The notes beneath the pieces were generated by a model that saw only the letters and a list, made by a program, of their open reading frames with translations, was not told the DNA's origin and did not search any database. From NCBI RefSeq assembly GCF_001316285.1, contig NZ_BBDO01000007.1:1-64000 (forward strand): 64,000 bases of DNA, read 5' to 3'. Within the stretch, counting starts at the first letter, position 1; the number at the start of each line of letters is the position of its first letter. The position numbers and the translations under genes are program-made. Below are positions 40,016 through 51,370 of this stretch, in pieces. The DNA comes from Vulcanisaeta sp. JCM 16161 (GTDB lineage: Archaea; Thermoproteota; Thermoprotei; Thermoproteales; Thermocladiaceae).

Positions 40016-40461
40016 CTAGATGTCGACCACGAACGTGAGCCTCCAGTAATTATCGGCCCTCCTAATATCCATCATGTTGTAAGTCATGGCCTTAACAATT
40101 AGGCCCCTATAACCATGCTTATTAATGTCGAAGTGCTCACCACCGACAGTGGCCTAATCCTATACGGCCCATTACCCTCTATGGCCACCTCCCTGAAGTA
40201 ATCGCCATAGGCGAACTTCCTACCGTCAAATAGGTAAATGAACTCATCAATCCAATTAAACAATAGCTGCTCGAGGTCATCGCCCTCCACGTTCACGTCC
40301 ATGAACTCCCTCGGCTCAACCCTATCAACGTAATACGTCAAGTCCGCAACACCGAGTGCCGCGTTCTTAAACGCCTCCTCAAGTGTGCAGCCATAGGCTA
40401 TCACGGCGATGTCCGCCGTGTGCTCCCCATACTCATACCTGGCAGGTAATTGGCACTGCAT
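40016..40461 (-). CDS. Archease, frameshifted
   Basis: Chaperone-like cofactor for the RNA ligase RtcB and other RNA enzymes. [16 protein letters not shown] at the N-terminus and [18 protein letters not shown] are characteristic. An indel at about 40130 is crossed after RIRPLSVV, giving a tail [20 protein letters not shown] and ending with TAG 40016-40018. Restored length is about 148 residues, normal for archaea. No rtcB is in this window. Confidence 0.9.
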
Positions 40462-40534
40462 TGAGGTTAACCAGTGTTAAACCCCTTTAACAACCTTACG
40501 TATTGTTGATTGTGGGATTAATTTTTAAGCGCTG

Positions 40535-41155
40535 GTGTGTGTCATTTATGTGCGTCGTTGGGTTTACGTGGTTGATGCCTCGATTAGGCTCTTCATTAGG
40601 GATATTAATTCATTTAGGTTGTTAATTATTAATGCGGCGATACCCATAATCATACTGACGACGTACGAATTACTAGTGAATATGCTCAACACGTATGTGG
40701 GCTCATTAATTATTACAGCGGCCCCATACTCAAGGCCCATAATAAGTAATGCGATCTACTTCATAAACTCCATGACGCATTCAATAATCACCGCCATTGT
40801 TATGATCTTCTTCGTAACATCAGTGTTCATGGTTAATGGCCTTGTTAGGAGTTTGAGGGATGACTTTAGGGCTGTAATTAACATATTTAGGTCAGGTGCA
40901 AGCGTTACTACATACATCACCCTGATAATGCTTCTCATCTCCGTATACTCCATTGCGTTGGGGATCTCTATATCAGTCGCCCTAGCCTTGGTACTAATGA
41001 AGATTCTAACAACGCTGAGCATAATACCAGTAATTAACTACGGCATTGATGTAGTAACGGCGTTGCCAGCCATATCACCACTGGCCTGCATTATATGCAT
41101 CACATACATTACTGAGGGGATCATCTGGGTGCGTAGGTATGCCCCTCTACCCTAG
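40535..41155 (+). CDS. ABC exporter small permease-like membrane protein
   Basis: A 206-residue membrane protein with about four helices, for example LLIINAAIPIIILTTYELLV and IITAIVMIFFVTSVFMVNGL. The loop DDFRAVINIFRSGASVTTYI resembles the FtsX/MacB coupling region. GTG 40535 lies shortly after TTTTTAAG. It is the first gene of a three-gene run with a large permease and an ATPase, each overlapping the next, so it is likely the second transmembrane half of the exporter. Confidence 0.65.
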   Translation: MCVIYVRRWVYVVDASIRLFIRDINSFRLLIINAAIPIIILTTYELLVNMLNTYVGSLIITAAPYSRPIISNAIYFINSMTHSIITAIVMIFFVTSVFMVNGLVRSLRDDFRAVINIFRSGASVTTYITLIMLLISVYSIALGISISVALALVLMKILTTLSIIPVINYGIDVVTALPAISPLACIICITYITEGIIWVRRYAPLP

Positions 41156-42716
41156 GGGTTTGGTTGTAATCGCATTGTCCACTTACCTAGTGGCAATTGC
41201 GCTCGGCTTAGTCGTGTCCGCCGTATTAGCCATGTATTACCTACCGCAATTATTCCTCCTCAATATTGGTAACGCCACGATTAAGAAGGGCGAGTCAATC
41301 TCGATATTCACCAGTTGGGTACCGATAAGCCTAGCCTATTCGCTCAGGGATATGGGCATAACGGCTATTCCCGAGGTCGTAACACCATCGATTGTCAACG
41401 GAACGCCGGTGGTTGTTAGGGGTGTTGAGCCAGGCTACATTAGTTACTACGGCATAAACGCCACACAGATCGAGTTAGGTAGGGGTGTGTTGGTTGGTTA
41501 TGAATTGGCTAGAGAGCTCCATATTAAGGTTGGTGATGAATTGGTAATAACATCCTTTAAGGGCATTACTAATAACGTGACAGTCACCGGAATAATATAC
41601 TCAACTAAGTACCCGCAGCTTAATTACGAGGTGCTCATGAACATAACCATGGCCCAACACCTGGATTCCCTACCAACGCCAATAGTTAATGTAATTTACG
41701 CCAATGCGAGTAGTGAATTAATAAGCAGGGTGAACCAGGTCTATGAGCTTAGGGTAATCACCAACATGACCGGCGATTACCTAGCCGTATTGGACTCAAT
41801 GAATCACACGGTATTTAATGGGCCCCTCACTAACATGACAATTGCGCTACCCTTCGGTGTGTACTACGTGATTGCATACAATGAGTCGGCAATTACCTGG
41901 TCCTCCCAAGTAATGTTGACTGAAAATACGACTATCCAGGTTGTGAGTATTTCCGTGCCCAGGTTCATGGGTGCGACCCACGTATCACCGAGTGAGTGGG
42001 TCGTTGTGGAGTGGCCCAATGGATCATTAGTGAGTAATTACTACCTATTGATTTATTATGGGAATGGTTCATTGGCATACTCGACAATGGGGAGCGGCAT
42101 TACGCCGGTGCCATTGCCCAGTGGTACGTATAGGATTGTCGTGATTGCAGGCCCCACGTATTACTCCGTGAGCAGGCACCTAGTGCCTGGGTTGAATGTT
42201 ACAATAGTTTTGACGCCATACACGGTCATAATGAGTGAGTTAATGACTCACGCCTACAATTACTTCACAAGGGTGATCTCACTAAGTCCCTATTCAGGGC
42301 CTGAGGCGTTGATTAGTGCCTTGAGGATTGGCGTTGGTACTTTCATCGGAATCATCATTAGTTTACTAACGGTAATCTCCATAGGCCTCGTGGGCATTAG
42401 TGAGTATTCAATTAATGTTAATAGGGAGTTAATCATGTACTTAAGACTAAATAGGGCGGGTGGTCAAGACATGGCATTAATACTTGATTTCCCAGTGATT
42501 ATCATGTACGTAGTGTCCACAGCCTTCGGCTTCATGACCGCTAATTACCTATGGCCGCTCATGGCTAGGTTAATGGATTTAAGAATATTGAGTCAGCCTA
42601 TTTACCTAATCACCGTGAGTAATTACTACCCGTACATTACCGCGTTTATCACGGTCTCATCACTACTAGCAATAATGTACTTAGTACTTAGGCTTAGGGT
42701 GGTGCGCATTGATTAA
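41139..42716 (+). CDS. ABC exporter large permease (FtsX/MacB/LolCE-like)
   Basis: A 525-residue permease. One N-terminal helix (LSTYLVAIALGLVVSAVLAM) is followed by an outside domain of about 350 residues with many N-X-S/T sites, then three C-terminal helices starting at IGVGTFIGIIISLLTVISIG. This topology is typical of type VII mechanotransmitting ABC systems. It overlaps the first gene by 17 bp and the ATPase gene by 8 bp. The transported or released substrate is unknown; lipoprotein release is one possibility. Confidence 0.75.
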   Translation: MPLYPRGLVVIALSTYLVAIALGLVVSAVLAMYYLPQLFLLNIGNATIKKGESISIFTSWVPISLAYSLRDMGITAIPEVVTPSIVNGTPVVVRGVEPGYISYYGINATQIELGRGVLVGYELARELHIKVGDELVITSFKGITNNVTVTGIIYSTKYPQLNYEVLMNITMAQHLDSLPTPIVNVIYANASSELISRVNQVYELRVITNMTGDYLAVLDSMNHTVFNGPLTNMTIALPFGVYYVIAYNESAITWSSQVMLTENTTIQVVSISVPRFMGATHVSPSEWVVVEWPNGSLVSNYYLLIYYGNGSLAYSTMGSGITPVPLPSGTYRIVVIAGPTYYSVSRHLVPGLNVTIVLTPYTVIMSELMTHAYNYFTRVISLSPYSGPEALISALRIGVGTFIGIIISLLTVISIGLVGISEYSINVNRELIMYLRLNRAGGQDMALILDFPVIIMYVVSTAFGFMTANYLWPLMARLMDLRILSQPIYLITVSNYYPYITAFITVSSLLAIMYLVLRLRVVRID

Positions 42717-43368
42717 TCCCGGTATTAATGTGGTTAATGTCTCTAAGTCCTTCGGCGACTACGTGGTTCTGAGGAACGTTAGTATTGATGCACCGCCAAA
42801 CTCAATAACCTGCGTGGCCGGACCGAGCGGTAGTGGTAAGTCAACACTACTAAGGATAATAGCCGGTTACCTAAGGCCTGACTCCGGTAGGGTTTTAATA
42901 AATGGTGTCGATATTTACATGGATTCAAGGGCTCGTGACATTACTAACCTAGTCTCTTACGTGCCTCAGGACGACTTATTAATCAGTGGGTTGACGATTA
43001 GGGAGAATCTAAGGCTTGCCCTTAGGGTTCAGGGACTTAGTAATAGGGACATTGAGGAGAGGATTAGGTGGGTCAGTGAGTTGTTGGGGATTGAGCACGT
43101 CCTTAATAAGAGGCCTGGGCAGGTGAGCGGTGGTGAGAGGAGGAGGGTCTCGATAGCCGTCGCCCTCGCCAGGGATCATGAGTTCCTCATTATGGATGAG
43201 CCCACGAATAGCCTAGATAGGGCTAACGTGGACTTATTAATGAGGATTTTAAGGGAGGAGGCTGGGTCCGGCAGGGTCGTGCTCGTTGCAACGCATGATC
43301 AGTACTTAATTAGGAATTCGGATAGGCTCTACATGATTAGGGCCGGTGAGCTAACAACGGAGTTTTAA
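42709..43368 (+). CDS. ABC exporter ATPase (LolD/MacB-like)
   Basis: The 219-residue ATPase that drives the two preceding permease proteins. Walker A GPSGSGKST (about 40-48), signature VSGGERRRVSIA, Walker B FLIMDEPTNSLDR and the switch histidine in ATHDQ are all present. It belongs to the MacB/LolD group by sequence and neighbourhood. The stop overlaps the convergent GT-C gene by 4 bp. Confidence 0.88.
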   Translation: MINPGINVVNVSKSFGDYVVLRNVSIDAPPNSITCVAGPSGSGKSTLLRIIAGYLRPDSGRVLINGVDIYMDSRARDITNLVSYVPQDDLLISGLTIRENLRLALRVQGLSNRDIEERIRWVSELLGIEHVLNKRPGQVSGGERRRVSIAVALARDHEFLIMDEPTNSLDRANVDLLMRILREEAGSGRVVLVATHDQYLIRNSDRLYMIRAGELTTEF

Positions 43369-44971
43369 GGCCATGAGTACGCCCAAAGCGTCCTGCTTGA
43401 GTACACCAGGTCATCCCTGGCGATAGTGCTAAATAGGTAATTACTGGGTATGCTAACCATGCTATAGCCCGAGCCATATAGGAAGCCAACCCTTACGTTC
43501 CTCTCGGTAATTATGAGGAGGCCGGGCGGTGCCTCGCCATGGAGCAGGTAGGTAGTTGGGTCTGAGGCGTTAATCCCCATCATGAACATGATCATTGACT
43601 CATAACTAACCGATGAGTATAGCGTGGAACTCCTTGGTATCAAACCGCATATGGCGTTGAGCTCCTCATAATCAATCACTCTATAAACGGTGAGGGTTGA
43701 TGATACCGGTAATGAGTACGTATATAGGGTAAGTACGGAGAACATGGGTAATGAGATCACCAGGGCCGCCACGATTACGTACGCAATGACCTTAAGGAGT
43801 GACCTGCGCCTCATGGCCGAGGTAATCACTAACGCCGTCGGTATCAGTAGGAATGGCATCACGAAATCCAGGGACTTGGAGAGGAAGAGTAGTTCCAATG
43901 GGTTATTACCCATGAGTAGTACATAGAGTAGTATGGCGAGTGATATCACCGTGGTGGCGGCGATTACTGGCTTCTCAAGTCCGTAAAGGGCTAGGTAGAG
44001 TACGGCTATGAGGATTGGCAATACGTAGGTATTGATGATAGAGCCACAGCCCTATTAAACCCCTCTAATACGTAGGGTAGGAACCTGCCCATGGAGAACA
44101 TCACTATTAATGCGAGGGCAGGGATTGTTAATGATGCGTAAATCAATATTCGTGGTCTTCTACGCATTGCTGCGTAGTCAATTAGGAGTAGGGCTATGAG
44201 GATTGGCGTTGTTACTAGGCCTGGCGTTACGAAGGAGGTGACCGTATAAGCCTCAGGTAATCCATGTACCAGAGATAGGTGAGTAGCCTAGGGCTATTAC
44301 CGTAATTACAACATAAAGCCCACGCCTAATGCCACCGCCGCTTAAATAATTACTCATTAACACCGTTATTGCCATTACGAAGGAGTACGCCAGGGCCATT
44401 AATAGCGTGAAGTGGTGGGCGAAGAGTATGGCTATGAAGGCCAGGACCATAACCACCAGGTTCTGCCTGAAGTGCTTCCTATCCATTAATGCCATGTACG
44501 TGGCTAATACATAGGCGTAGAATGGGTATTGGGCGGCCGTCTCCTTCATTACCGAGGAGTCGACGAGGAGCTTAACGCTTAATACCGCGAATAGTAGGCC
44601 CGTGATCAGGCCACCACGTCACTACCTGTCAACCTCCTCACGAATAATACGAAGGGTACTATGGATAGTGATGCGAGGATGCTCACAACGTAGAACGCCT
44701 CTAGAGGCCCTAGGCCAAGCACCGACTGTGATAATGCAAGTAGTAGGTTTACGGTGGGCCACTTATAATTGTAACTGACCATTGATGGGTTTTGTGACGG
44801 GCCAAAGAGGTAGCCAGTCCTCAGTATGGTTTCTGAGTGGGCTATGTGGACCCAGGAGTCGGGTATGTACGGTAAGCCATTAATTACATAATTAAGCAAT
44901 ACCAGTGATGTGAGTATTATGAGCGGCGCGATTATTGATGATGCCCTAATTACTTCTCTATCTTCCTCCAT
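43365..44971 (-). CDS. GT-C-type multispanning membrane glycosyltransferase-like protein, multiply frameshifted
   Basis: A multispanning protein of about 535 residues built from four frames with indels at about 44610, 44260 and 44030. The N-terminal LPYIPDSWVHIAHSETILRT holds an Asp in the first outside loop, as in GT-C enzymes that use polyprenyl-phosphate sugars. About 11-12 helices follow, then a short outside domain at the C-terminus. ATG 44971 overlaps the end of the GT2 gene by 22 bp. Assignment to GT-C is by topology and the Asp motif only. Confidence 0.6.
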
Positions 44972-46080
44972 ACCAACTCCTTATTCCACAGATTCCTAAT
45001 GGCGGCCACCACGAGTATTACCTGGGTTATCACCCAAGTCCTGAAGAACCTAACGGACAGTAGGGCGAGGCCTATCAGCAATAATGCAATGGGTATTACG
45101 GCTCCGTGCAATGCCGAGACTACGAGCAGGGCGAGGCCGATAATGAACAGCCAGGGATTAATGAGGTGTAAATACGCCTCATAAAGCATTATTTGCCTAT
45201 ACTCCCTAGGTGAGTTCCTATTATCAATAAGCATGTACTTTAGGAACCTCGAGAAGTGCTGAATCAGGTGCTGGGCCCTCCTAACCCTCCACATCCAGTA
45301 ACCCCTACTCGGCACATACTCAATGCATTTAACGTCCTCGGGAATAATGGCCCTATAACCCATCATAGACACGAAGCCGGCCGTGTGACTATCATCAGCA
45401 CCAACATCCTTTGGAAAACCACCAATTTTCTCGAGCAACTCCCTCTTAAATGCCGCCAACTCGCCGTGGAATATTGCCGATGAGAATCTCCTACTCTCGG
45501 CAAGTCTAAGTAAGCCGTAGTAACTCCTGTACTCGGTCTCGATATCCCTGTTGGTCCTCGGTATCTTACTGCAGGAGACAGCCCCAACGCCATTGCTCAT
45601 CAGCCATGCAATAGCGTTCCTAAGGGAATCAGGCAACCACAATGAGTCGGCATCCGTTACAACGATTATGTCACCCCTCGCGTATTTCAACGCCGTGTTC
45701 AACGCATGCGCCTTACCCATTCGAATGCCCTCCTCAATAACCCTAACATTGACGTCCTCATGACCCTTAATCCACTCATGGACCAATTCTACGGTCCCAT
45801 CAGTACTCCCGGAATCGACAATGAGAACTTCAAGTCTATCCTTAGGGTAGTCCTGGGAGTAGATATTATTGAGTTTCTGAATTATTACCCCAGCCTCATT
45901 GTACGTAGGACTATCACCGATACAAATGGTGGGTCAATACCCAACCCAACTTTATGACCAACCTCATTACTAGACCTTAACCAGCGTACCGCCATTATGT
46001 AATAAATGCCTGGCATTAAAAAAATGAGCCACTATGAACGTAATGCCCAACCCCACAAACAGCATTAGTAGACTCATCAT
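44950..46080 (-). CDS. GT2-family membrane glycosyltransferase, frameshifted near the N-terminus
   Basis: An inverting GT-A enzyme. ATG 46080 encodes a membrane helix (MSLLMLFVGLGITFIVAHFF) broken at a run of seven T (about 46018), then PGIYYIMAVRWLRSSNEVGH. A missing C at about 45910 precedes PTYNEAGVIIQKLNNIYSQD and VDSGSTDGTVE. The DXD motif is in VVTDADSLWLPDS, with GADDSHTAG and RRAQHLIQHF later. Two C-terminal helices anchor it. It probably acts with the following GT-C gene on a lipid-linked sugar. Confidence 0.8.
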
Positions 46081-46169
46081 AATTACCGCCTATATCTATC
46101 GCAGGCTTACTTAAACGGATATGAATGTTATAAAATATTAAAATATTGCTATCAATTTAGAATGAAGGT

Positions 46170-47454
46170 TCATACGGAGATACATATTAAGCGTTCCTTA
46201 AAGACCCTGCATATTGGTTCCATGAACAGTCCCTGCCCAATAGTTATGATGCCCTCCCTAACAATATCCTTAATCCTCAATGGTATTGAGTACTTAATGC
46301 ACTTAGTAAATCTGCATAATCGCCACCGCCGATTAACTTAATATTTAGGTTCTCTATTCGGCCCAGGATATTCTCAATAACGTTAAAGTAATTATCCCTA
46401 TTAAGCGTGTAATTCGTGATCTCGCCATCCCTATTCACAGAAATAACCTCTATGCTTGGAATCCTAGTTAGTAACTCTGCGGTTAGGTACACGAGGACCT
46501 CCCCAACCCTATCAACCCACACAGGGCTTGATGCGTAGGAAAGCAGGATAATAGGCCCTGTTAGTCCCGGTCCTTGTAACAACTTAATGACCAATTTATT
46601 CAACTTAGCACTCTTCTTCCAGTGAATCCTTCTGATGGGGTCGCCGGGCATGTACTCCCTCACCTCACGAATGTCCTCAGCGCCCAATGCCAATGCCGAC
46701 TGGGCCAGTAGGCCTCGGGCGAATTGAATTGCTGCCTTGGTCCTCGGTATCACCACAATACGTGGATGCCTAACAACCCTGCTCACCCTTACGAGCCCAC
46801 TCACGTCAATGAATGTTAGTGTGATTCTCGGCCTCTTAACACCGCCAAGGTTATACCTGCTATTGCCTTAATGCTTGCCTCGCCATTCATGTAAAGCCTG
46901 GCGGGGTTAACCCTGAGACCCTTTGGCGCCCTAACCTCCATCAAAGCCCTCACTCTAGGCCTTGTGAGGACCGTCAATGAGTAGGCCAGTTCAGAACCGG
47001 CATCAACACGCAATTCCCTACCCGGCCTTAGCTCGATCGTGATTGTGTAAAATCTAATCACATTAATAAGCGATATAGCCAGGATATAAAGCAGCGGTAT
47101 AGATAGTGAGGCGGCTATGTAAAACTGCCTGAGTATTATTGCGAGTAATATTGATGCTGAGAGGGGCGCTGCGTAAAACCACCAGGGCCTCTCATTACCG
47201 GTTTTAAGGGCGTTATCGATTAGTACCGTTGATATTGACGTTAATGCCATGTCCATGGGTGGCGTCACCAGTGATGTTAATGCAATTATGGCTAGGGATA
47301 GTGGTATTGGGCTCTTGCTCCAGTAGAGCCATGTGATTACCGCGGTGATTACGAGCACGGAAAATAGGGCGGTATTACCTAGGGATAGGAGTGCCGAGGC
47401 TATGAGTAATGATGCCGCGAGTATCCGCACCCAATGATCACTGCCTACCCGCAT
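46170..47454 (-). CDS. DUF58 membrane protein, frameshifted
   Basis: Partner of MoxR ATPases in many prokaryotes. N-terminal helices (RILAASLLIASALLSLGN onward) are followed by a β-domain and, after an indel at about 46830, the DUF58 core with EDIREVREYMPGDPIRRIHW, a von Willebrand-like fold. Another indel at about 46290 adds SIPLRIKDIVREGIITIGQG to the tail, ending TGA 46170. It is the last gene of the ten-gene operon; only 2 bp separate it from moxR. Confidence 0.85.
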
Positions 47455-47456
47455 CG

Positions 47457-48415
47457 TTACTTTACCGGGGTCTCTACGTAGTGAGGAACGGGTACCTTAC
47501 CTAGGCGTCGTTGATTACATCGATTGGCGTCACGGATCCCCTATACTCGGGCCTAAGGATTATCCTATGCATAAGGGCTGGGTATGCGGCTAGCTTAACA
47601 TCGTCAGGCAGCACATAATCCCTACCGTCGAGGTATGCCAGGCTCTTGACAGCTTGAATAGGCTTATGGGCGCCTAGTGCTAAGCGTTACCTGGATCCTC
47701 GGGTCCCTCCTTATCTCCCTAATTATGTTCATGAGGTAGTTCAGGACTGAACCATCAATATAAACATTCTTAACGTCATCGATTAACCCAGTAATGTCAC
47801 CTAGGTTTGTCATGCTACCTAGCGTTGAGAGTTCACGTTCTATCCTGTCAATATCCCTAACTATCATTGTCTCCTCGTTATCGCTAACGTAATTAACGTA
47901 AACGCTTGACATGAACCTATCAAGTATTGCCATTGGTAGTGCCTGGGTATAGCCTAGCTCAACCTCAACAATATTCATTGTGGCAAGGACTATGTGAGGC
48001 CTTGGTAGTTCGAGGGGCGTGCCATCAATTGTTACCTGCCTCTCCTGCATTGCCTCGATCAATGCGGACAAAGTCCTTGGTGGGGCTCTGTTTATTTCAT
48101 CCAGAAGAACTACATTAGCGAAGATGGGCCCTTAACAAGCCTGGGCTCGGTGCTTGGTGCGTATATGATGAAGCCAAGTATGTCTGAAGGTAGAGTCTCA
48201 TTGGTTACCTGAACCCTCTTAAACGTGCCTCCTATTATCGATGCTAATGCCCGGGCCAGGGTGGTCTTTCCAGAGCCTATTGGGCCGAGTAGTAGTGCGT
48301 GGCCCTCACTAAGTAGGGTGGCTAGGAGCGTTTGTATTACTGGTTCATTGCCGATGAATACCCTTGAAATGCCATCCCTAATACGCTTAATTATACTAAG
48401 CCACTTAACGTTCAT
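47457..48415 (-). CDS. MoxR-family AAA+ ATPase, frameshifted
   Basis: AAA+ chaperone of the MoxR type. Walker A GPIGSGKTT, Walker B VVLLDEINRAP (restored after an indel at about 48115), MQERQVTIDG, LATMN and LDRFMSSVYV are present; further indels at about 47680 and 47505 join to AVKSLAYLDGRDYVLPDDVK and a tail ending VPHYVETPVK. Family members act on envelope or metalloprotein maturation along with DUF58 partners. It overlaps the DUF4350 gene by 4 bp. Confidence 0.9.
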
Positions 48416-49254
48416 ACCTTCACTGCCATGCCTTGCCTCCTTATTAATAATACCATTATGGTTATTACGATTGGCATGACTATGGTGAGGTAATTAATTG
48501 GGTACGTAGATAGGTAGGCATAGGCTGTTAGTAACCATGCCCTAACAATGACCTGGGGATTACTAGCCAATGCACCTTCTAGGAATAGGGCGGTACCATT
48601 ACCACATAAGCTAGCGAGGAACTCCGCATTATCTGCCTCATTAATCATCGAATTAATGAAAATACCTGGACTCGACACAAGCACTACATAGCCCCTACCA
48701 ATGGGGACAGCCACAACTACTGGGAATGGCCCCGTGGAATTACCTAAAACACTGAATTCGCTGGTTACTGCAATAACAACGGCATTGGGGTCATTAATCC
48801 TTATGGCTGCCGCATCGTCTAGGGCTATCACCGTGGCATTCGTAGCCACCACAGGATTACTCACTATGAAGGCCAGTGGGAATTTCTCATTGATTATGTT
48901 TAGCACGGGGTCCTCAATGACGCCGCCCATGAACCTACTACCAACGCCCAACTCACTGAGTAGTTGATTGCTTAGTGTTCTATTGCCCATTATTACGACT
49001 AGCCTACCGCCATTAACTACGTAGTTAAGTAATGAGTTCACGAGGGGCCTACTGAGGTTTGTCTCTGGTATTATGAATATTGAGGATATGCCAGTTAGGT
49101 TGTTGGGTAATGTGTAGGTGGGTTTTAGGCATATTGATGATGCCGTTGAGTAGCCGTCCCAGTAGGTGTTGTAGGCGTCAAATGGCGTGAGCGATGGTCC
49201 CAACGCAATCAGTATAATTATTAATAGTAATAAGGCCGGGAGAGTAATGTCCAT
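48412..49254 (-). CDS. DUF4350 membrane protein
   Basis: An intact 280-residue protein: an N-terminal helix, an outside glutamine-amidotransferase-like Rossmann domain (VVNGGRLVVIMGNRTLSNQL) and a C-terminal helix (YLTIVMPIVITIMVLLI). DUF4350 proteins commonly accompany MoxR and DUF58. ATG 49254 is 1 bp after the upstream stop, and its stop overlaps moxR. Confidence 0.75.
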   Translation of the reverse strand: MDITLPALLLLIIILIALGPSLTPFDAYNTYWDGYSTASSICLKPTYTLPNNLTGISSIFIIPETNLSRPLVNSLLNYVVNGGRLVVIMGNRTLSNQLLSELGVGSRFMGGVIEDPVLNIINEKFPLAFIVSNPVVATNATVIALDDAAAIRINDPNAVVIAVTSEFSVLGNSTGPFPVVVAVPIGRGYVVLVSSPGIFINSMINEADNAEFLASLCGNGTALFLEGALASNPQVIVRAWLLTAYAYLSTYPINYLTIVMPIVITIMVLLIRRQGMAVKV

Positions 49255-49255
49255 T

Positions 49256-51113
49256 TCATTGCATGAGTCTTTTTGCGAGCTCCCACGCCCTCCTCACCTC
49301 ATCATCGCTTGGTACGTGCGGTGAGTATAGGGCATATTCACCAAGCCTAATAAGCTCCTCAAGCACCGCATACTCCTCATCACCTAACTTATCACGCACA
49401 GCCCTGAGGTACTCCCTAAGCGTATCAGTACTCCTGAGCTTAACCCCAGTCTTCGTACTAACTGCGTATACCGCGTTAGCCAGGGCATCGATTATATCCC
49501 TAACGTTCTTAATACTAATCTTACCACTTAACACCGACTTGGCGATTTCCTCCCTCAAGGTCTTAACCTCGGCATTTGGTCCGAGCTCGATACGTACTGG
49601 GCCTAAACGCGGTTGTAGCGCGCCGACGGTCCCGGCCTCCTCGCTCGATATCGAGATAACCCCGGACCTCATCACCAGGAGTAGTGCGACTATTATGATT
49701 ATTGGTACGGCAACCTCAAGTATGTTCAGTACGAAGACCCCATAGGCGTAGGTAACACCCATTATTGGCGGGTTTGAACTTACGGATACTATTATTTGGT
49801 GCCTACCCATTCCCAGAAGTGGTGATGTACGCATTGATACCGTGAAGTTCGGACTACTCAGGTTAAGGAGAATAGTCTCGCCGCCCAGTGATAGTGATAG
49901 GGACATGTTACCAACCCAGGGAGACACAACCCCACTCACTATTATTGGTAAACCGGCTATTACCAGCGGGCTTGTGTTTATGGTCACGTTAACAACCACG
50001 GAATTCAACTCAACGAGCCCCTCAGCGTAAGCCGGCGAGTAGGGCCCCACTGGTGGTGCGTAGACCATTATTGAGTAATTGCCCGGGGTCATGTTTTCCG
50101 TGTTTATTAATGCTGAGAAGGCATTATTGCGCGTGTACGTGGTTATATTGAGTCCGTCAACGCTGATGATTACGGACCTGCTGGGCGGTCCACTTACGTA
50201 ACCACTAATACTTATTGGTTCGCCCCACATGACCTCCCTAGTGTAGTTAATGGTGAGCGAGGTCGTGTTGAATACCACGTTTATCGGGGTCGTTGCTTCC
50301 GAGGGCAGGTAATCACTGCCCGGTGGCGGGTTGTAGATCGCGGTCACGTTAACCCTGCTTAGGTATATCTGGGGCATTGGGAACTCCAGTGAGTAATTGC
50401 CGTGAATGTTAGTCAATGCCCCGCCCATGTAGACGCCGCCAATGTATATGCTTACCGTGGCGTTGGGTATTGGTGTTCCATTAATCATGGTCAATGTACC
50501 GTACACCAGTACCTGACCTCCAACGACTACCGTGCTCGGCAAGGCCTCTAGCGTTAACCTAGTTCTTACGTAATTGCCCGCTAATACGTTTAGGAACGTT
50601 TCATTGAGATTAAGTAGGTACTGCCTAATTGATTGTGCGGCGTTGATTACCTGCCCACGTTACCAGGCGCTGCACTATTGAGTATGTTCAGTATTGCGTT
50701 CAATTCACCATTGGCTTCACCATCAATTAGCAAGCCCTCAAGGGCCAGGGATCTCGCACCACTGTAGTTACCCACTGATAGTGAGTTGATGGTTTCATAA
50801 TAAATGCTCCTCAATTGGGCCAGGTAATTCGTGAGTTTAGATTCATGCACATGTAGCTGGCTTATTAATGGTGAGGCCTTGACCGCGGCAGTGATACCAA
50901 GGATCCTCGTAATGTTTTGAGCCCCTGCATAATTACCGAGGGCGTTTAACTCCAGTGCGGTTATGTAGAGTTGGAGGACTCCCTGGGTATTGACTGAGAG
51001 CTTCTCATTGAGTGGGTTTGGTATTAATAGTGATGGCCAGGTAATGACGTGACCAATGTATATCATGGCCATTATAACTCCCAGGGCAGCTAGGCTAGGT
51101 ACACCACCCTCAT
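49256..51113 (-). CDS. Large surface protein with Ig-like repeats and DUF4129-like cytoplasmic tail, frameshifted
   Basis: ATG 51113 (ATGA overlap) begins a signal-like segment, broken at about 51090, then a helical outside domain with repeated NALGNYAGA/SVGNYSGARSL-type units. After an indel at about 50650 come several β-sandwich repeats (TLEALPSTVVVGGQVLVYGT and others), a helix VLNILEVAVPIIIIVALLLV and a cytoplasmic tail with RSTDTLREYLRAVRDKLGD, which resembles DUF4129. That domain usually sits next to DUF58/MoxR. Restored length is about 615 residues. Confidence 0.7.
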
Positions 51114-51370
51114 ATCAATGTCACGCCAAGTATTTGGAGTATCCTCATTACCGCGAAGTATAGGAATACGGCCACCAGCACTACCGTAATTGCGTTGGCC
51201 ACCCTACGTGTGCCAGGTGGTAGTGGGTGGGCCGTTATCACCGTCACTAGGTAAATAAGCGTTACCAGCGATATGTAGATGGCGAAGTCATTAACACCTA
51301 GGTAGGCCAGGAACGCTATGACTGCCGCATATAGTATTAACTGCGTCGCCAATAACCGCTTAAGGACCAC
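51110..51370 (-). CDS. Small membrane protein of the MoxR operon
   Basis: GTG 51370 begins VLKRLLATQLILYAAVIAFL and gives 86 residues with three hydrophobic helices. It overlaps both neighbours (11 bp upstream, 4 bp downstream). I chose GTG 51370 over the longer frame because the upstream gene's restored frame occupies 51360-51430. No family is recognised. Confidence 0.6.
   Translation of the reverse strand: MVLKRLLATQLILYAAVIAFLAYLGVNDFAIYISLVTLIYLVTVITAHPLPPGTRRVANAITVVLVAVFLYFAVMRILQILGVTLI

Noticed and set aside
49263..49745. Open frame of 160 codons antisense to the DUF4129-like tail
   Set aside because: Serine/threonine-rich shadow of a real gene with no independent start signal.
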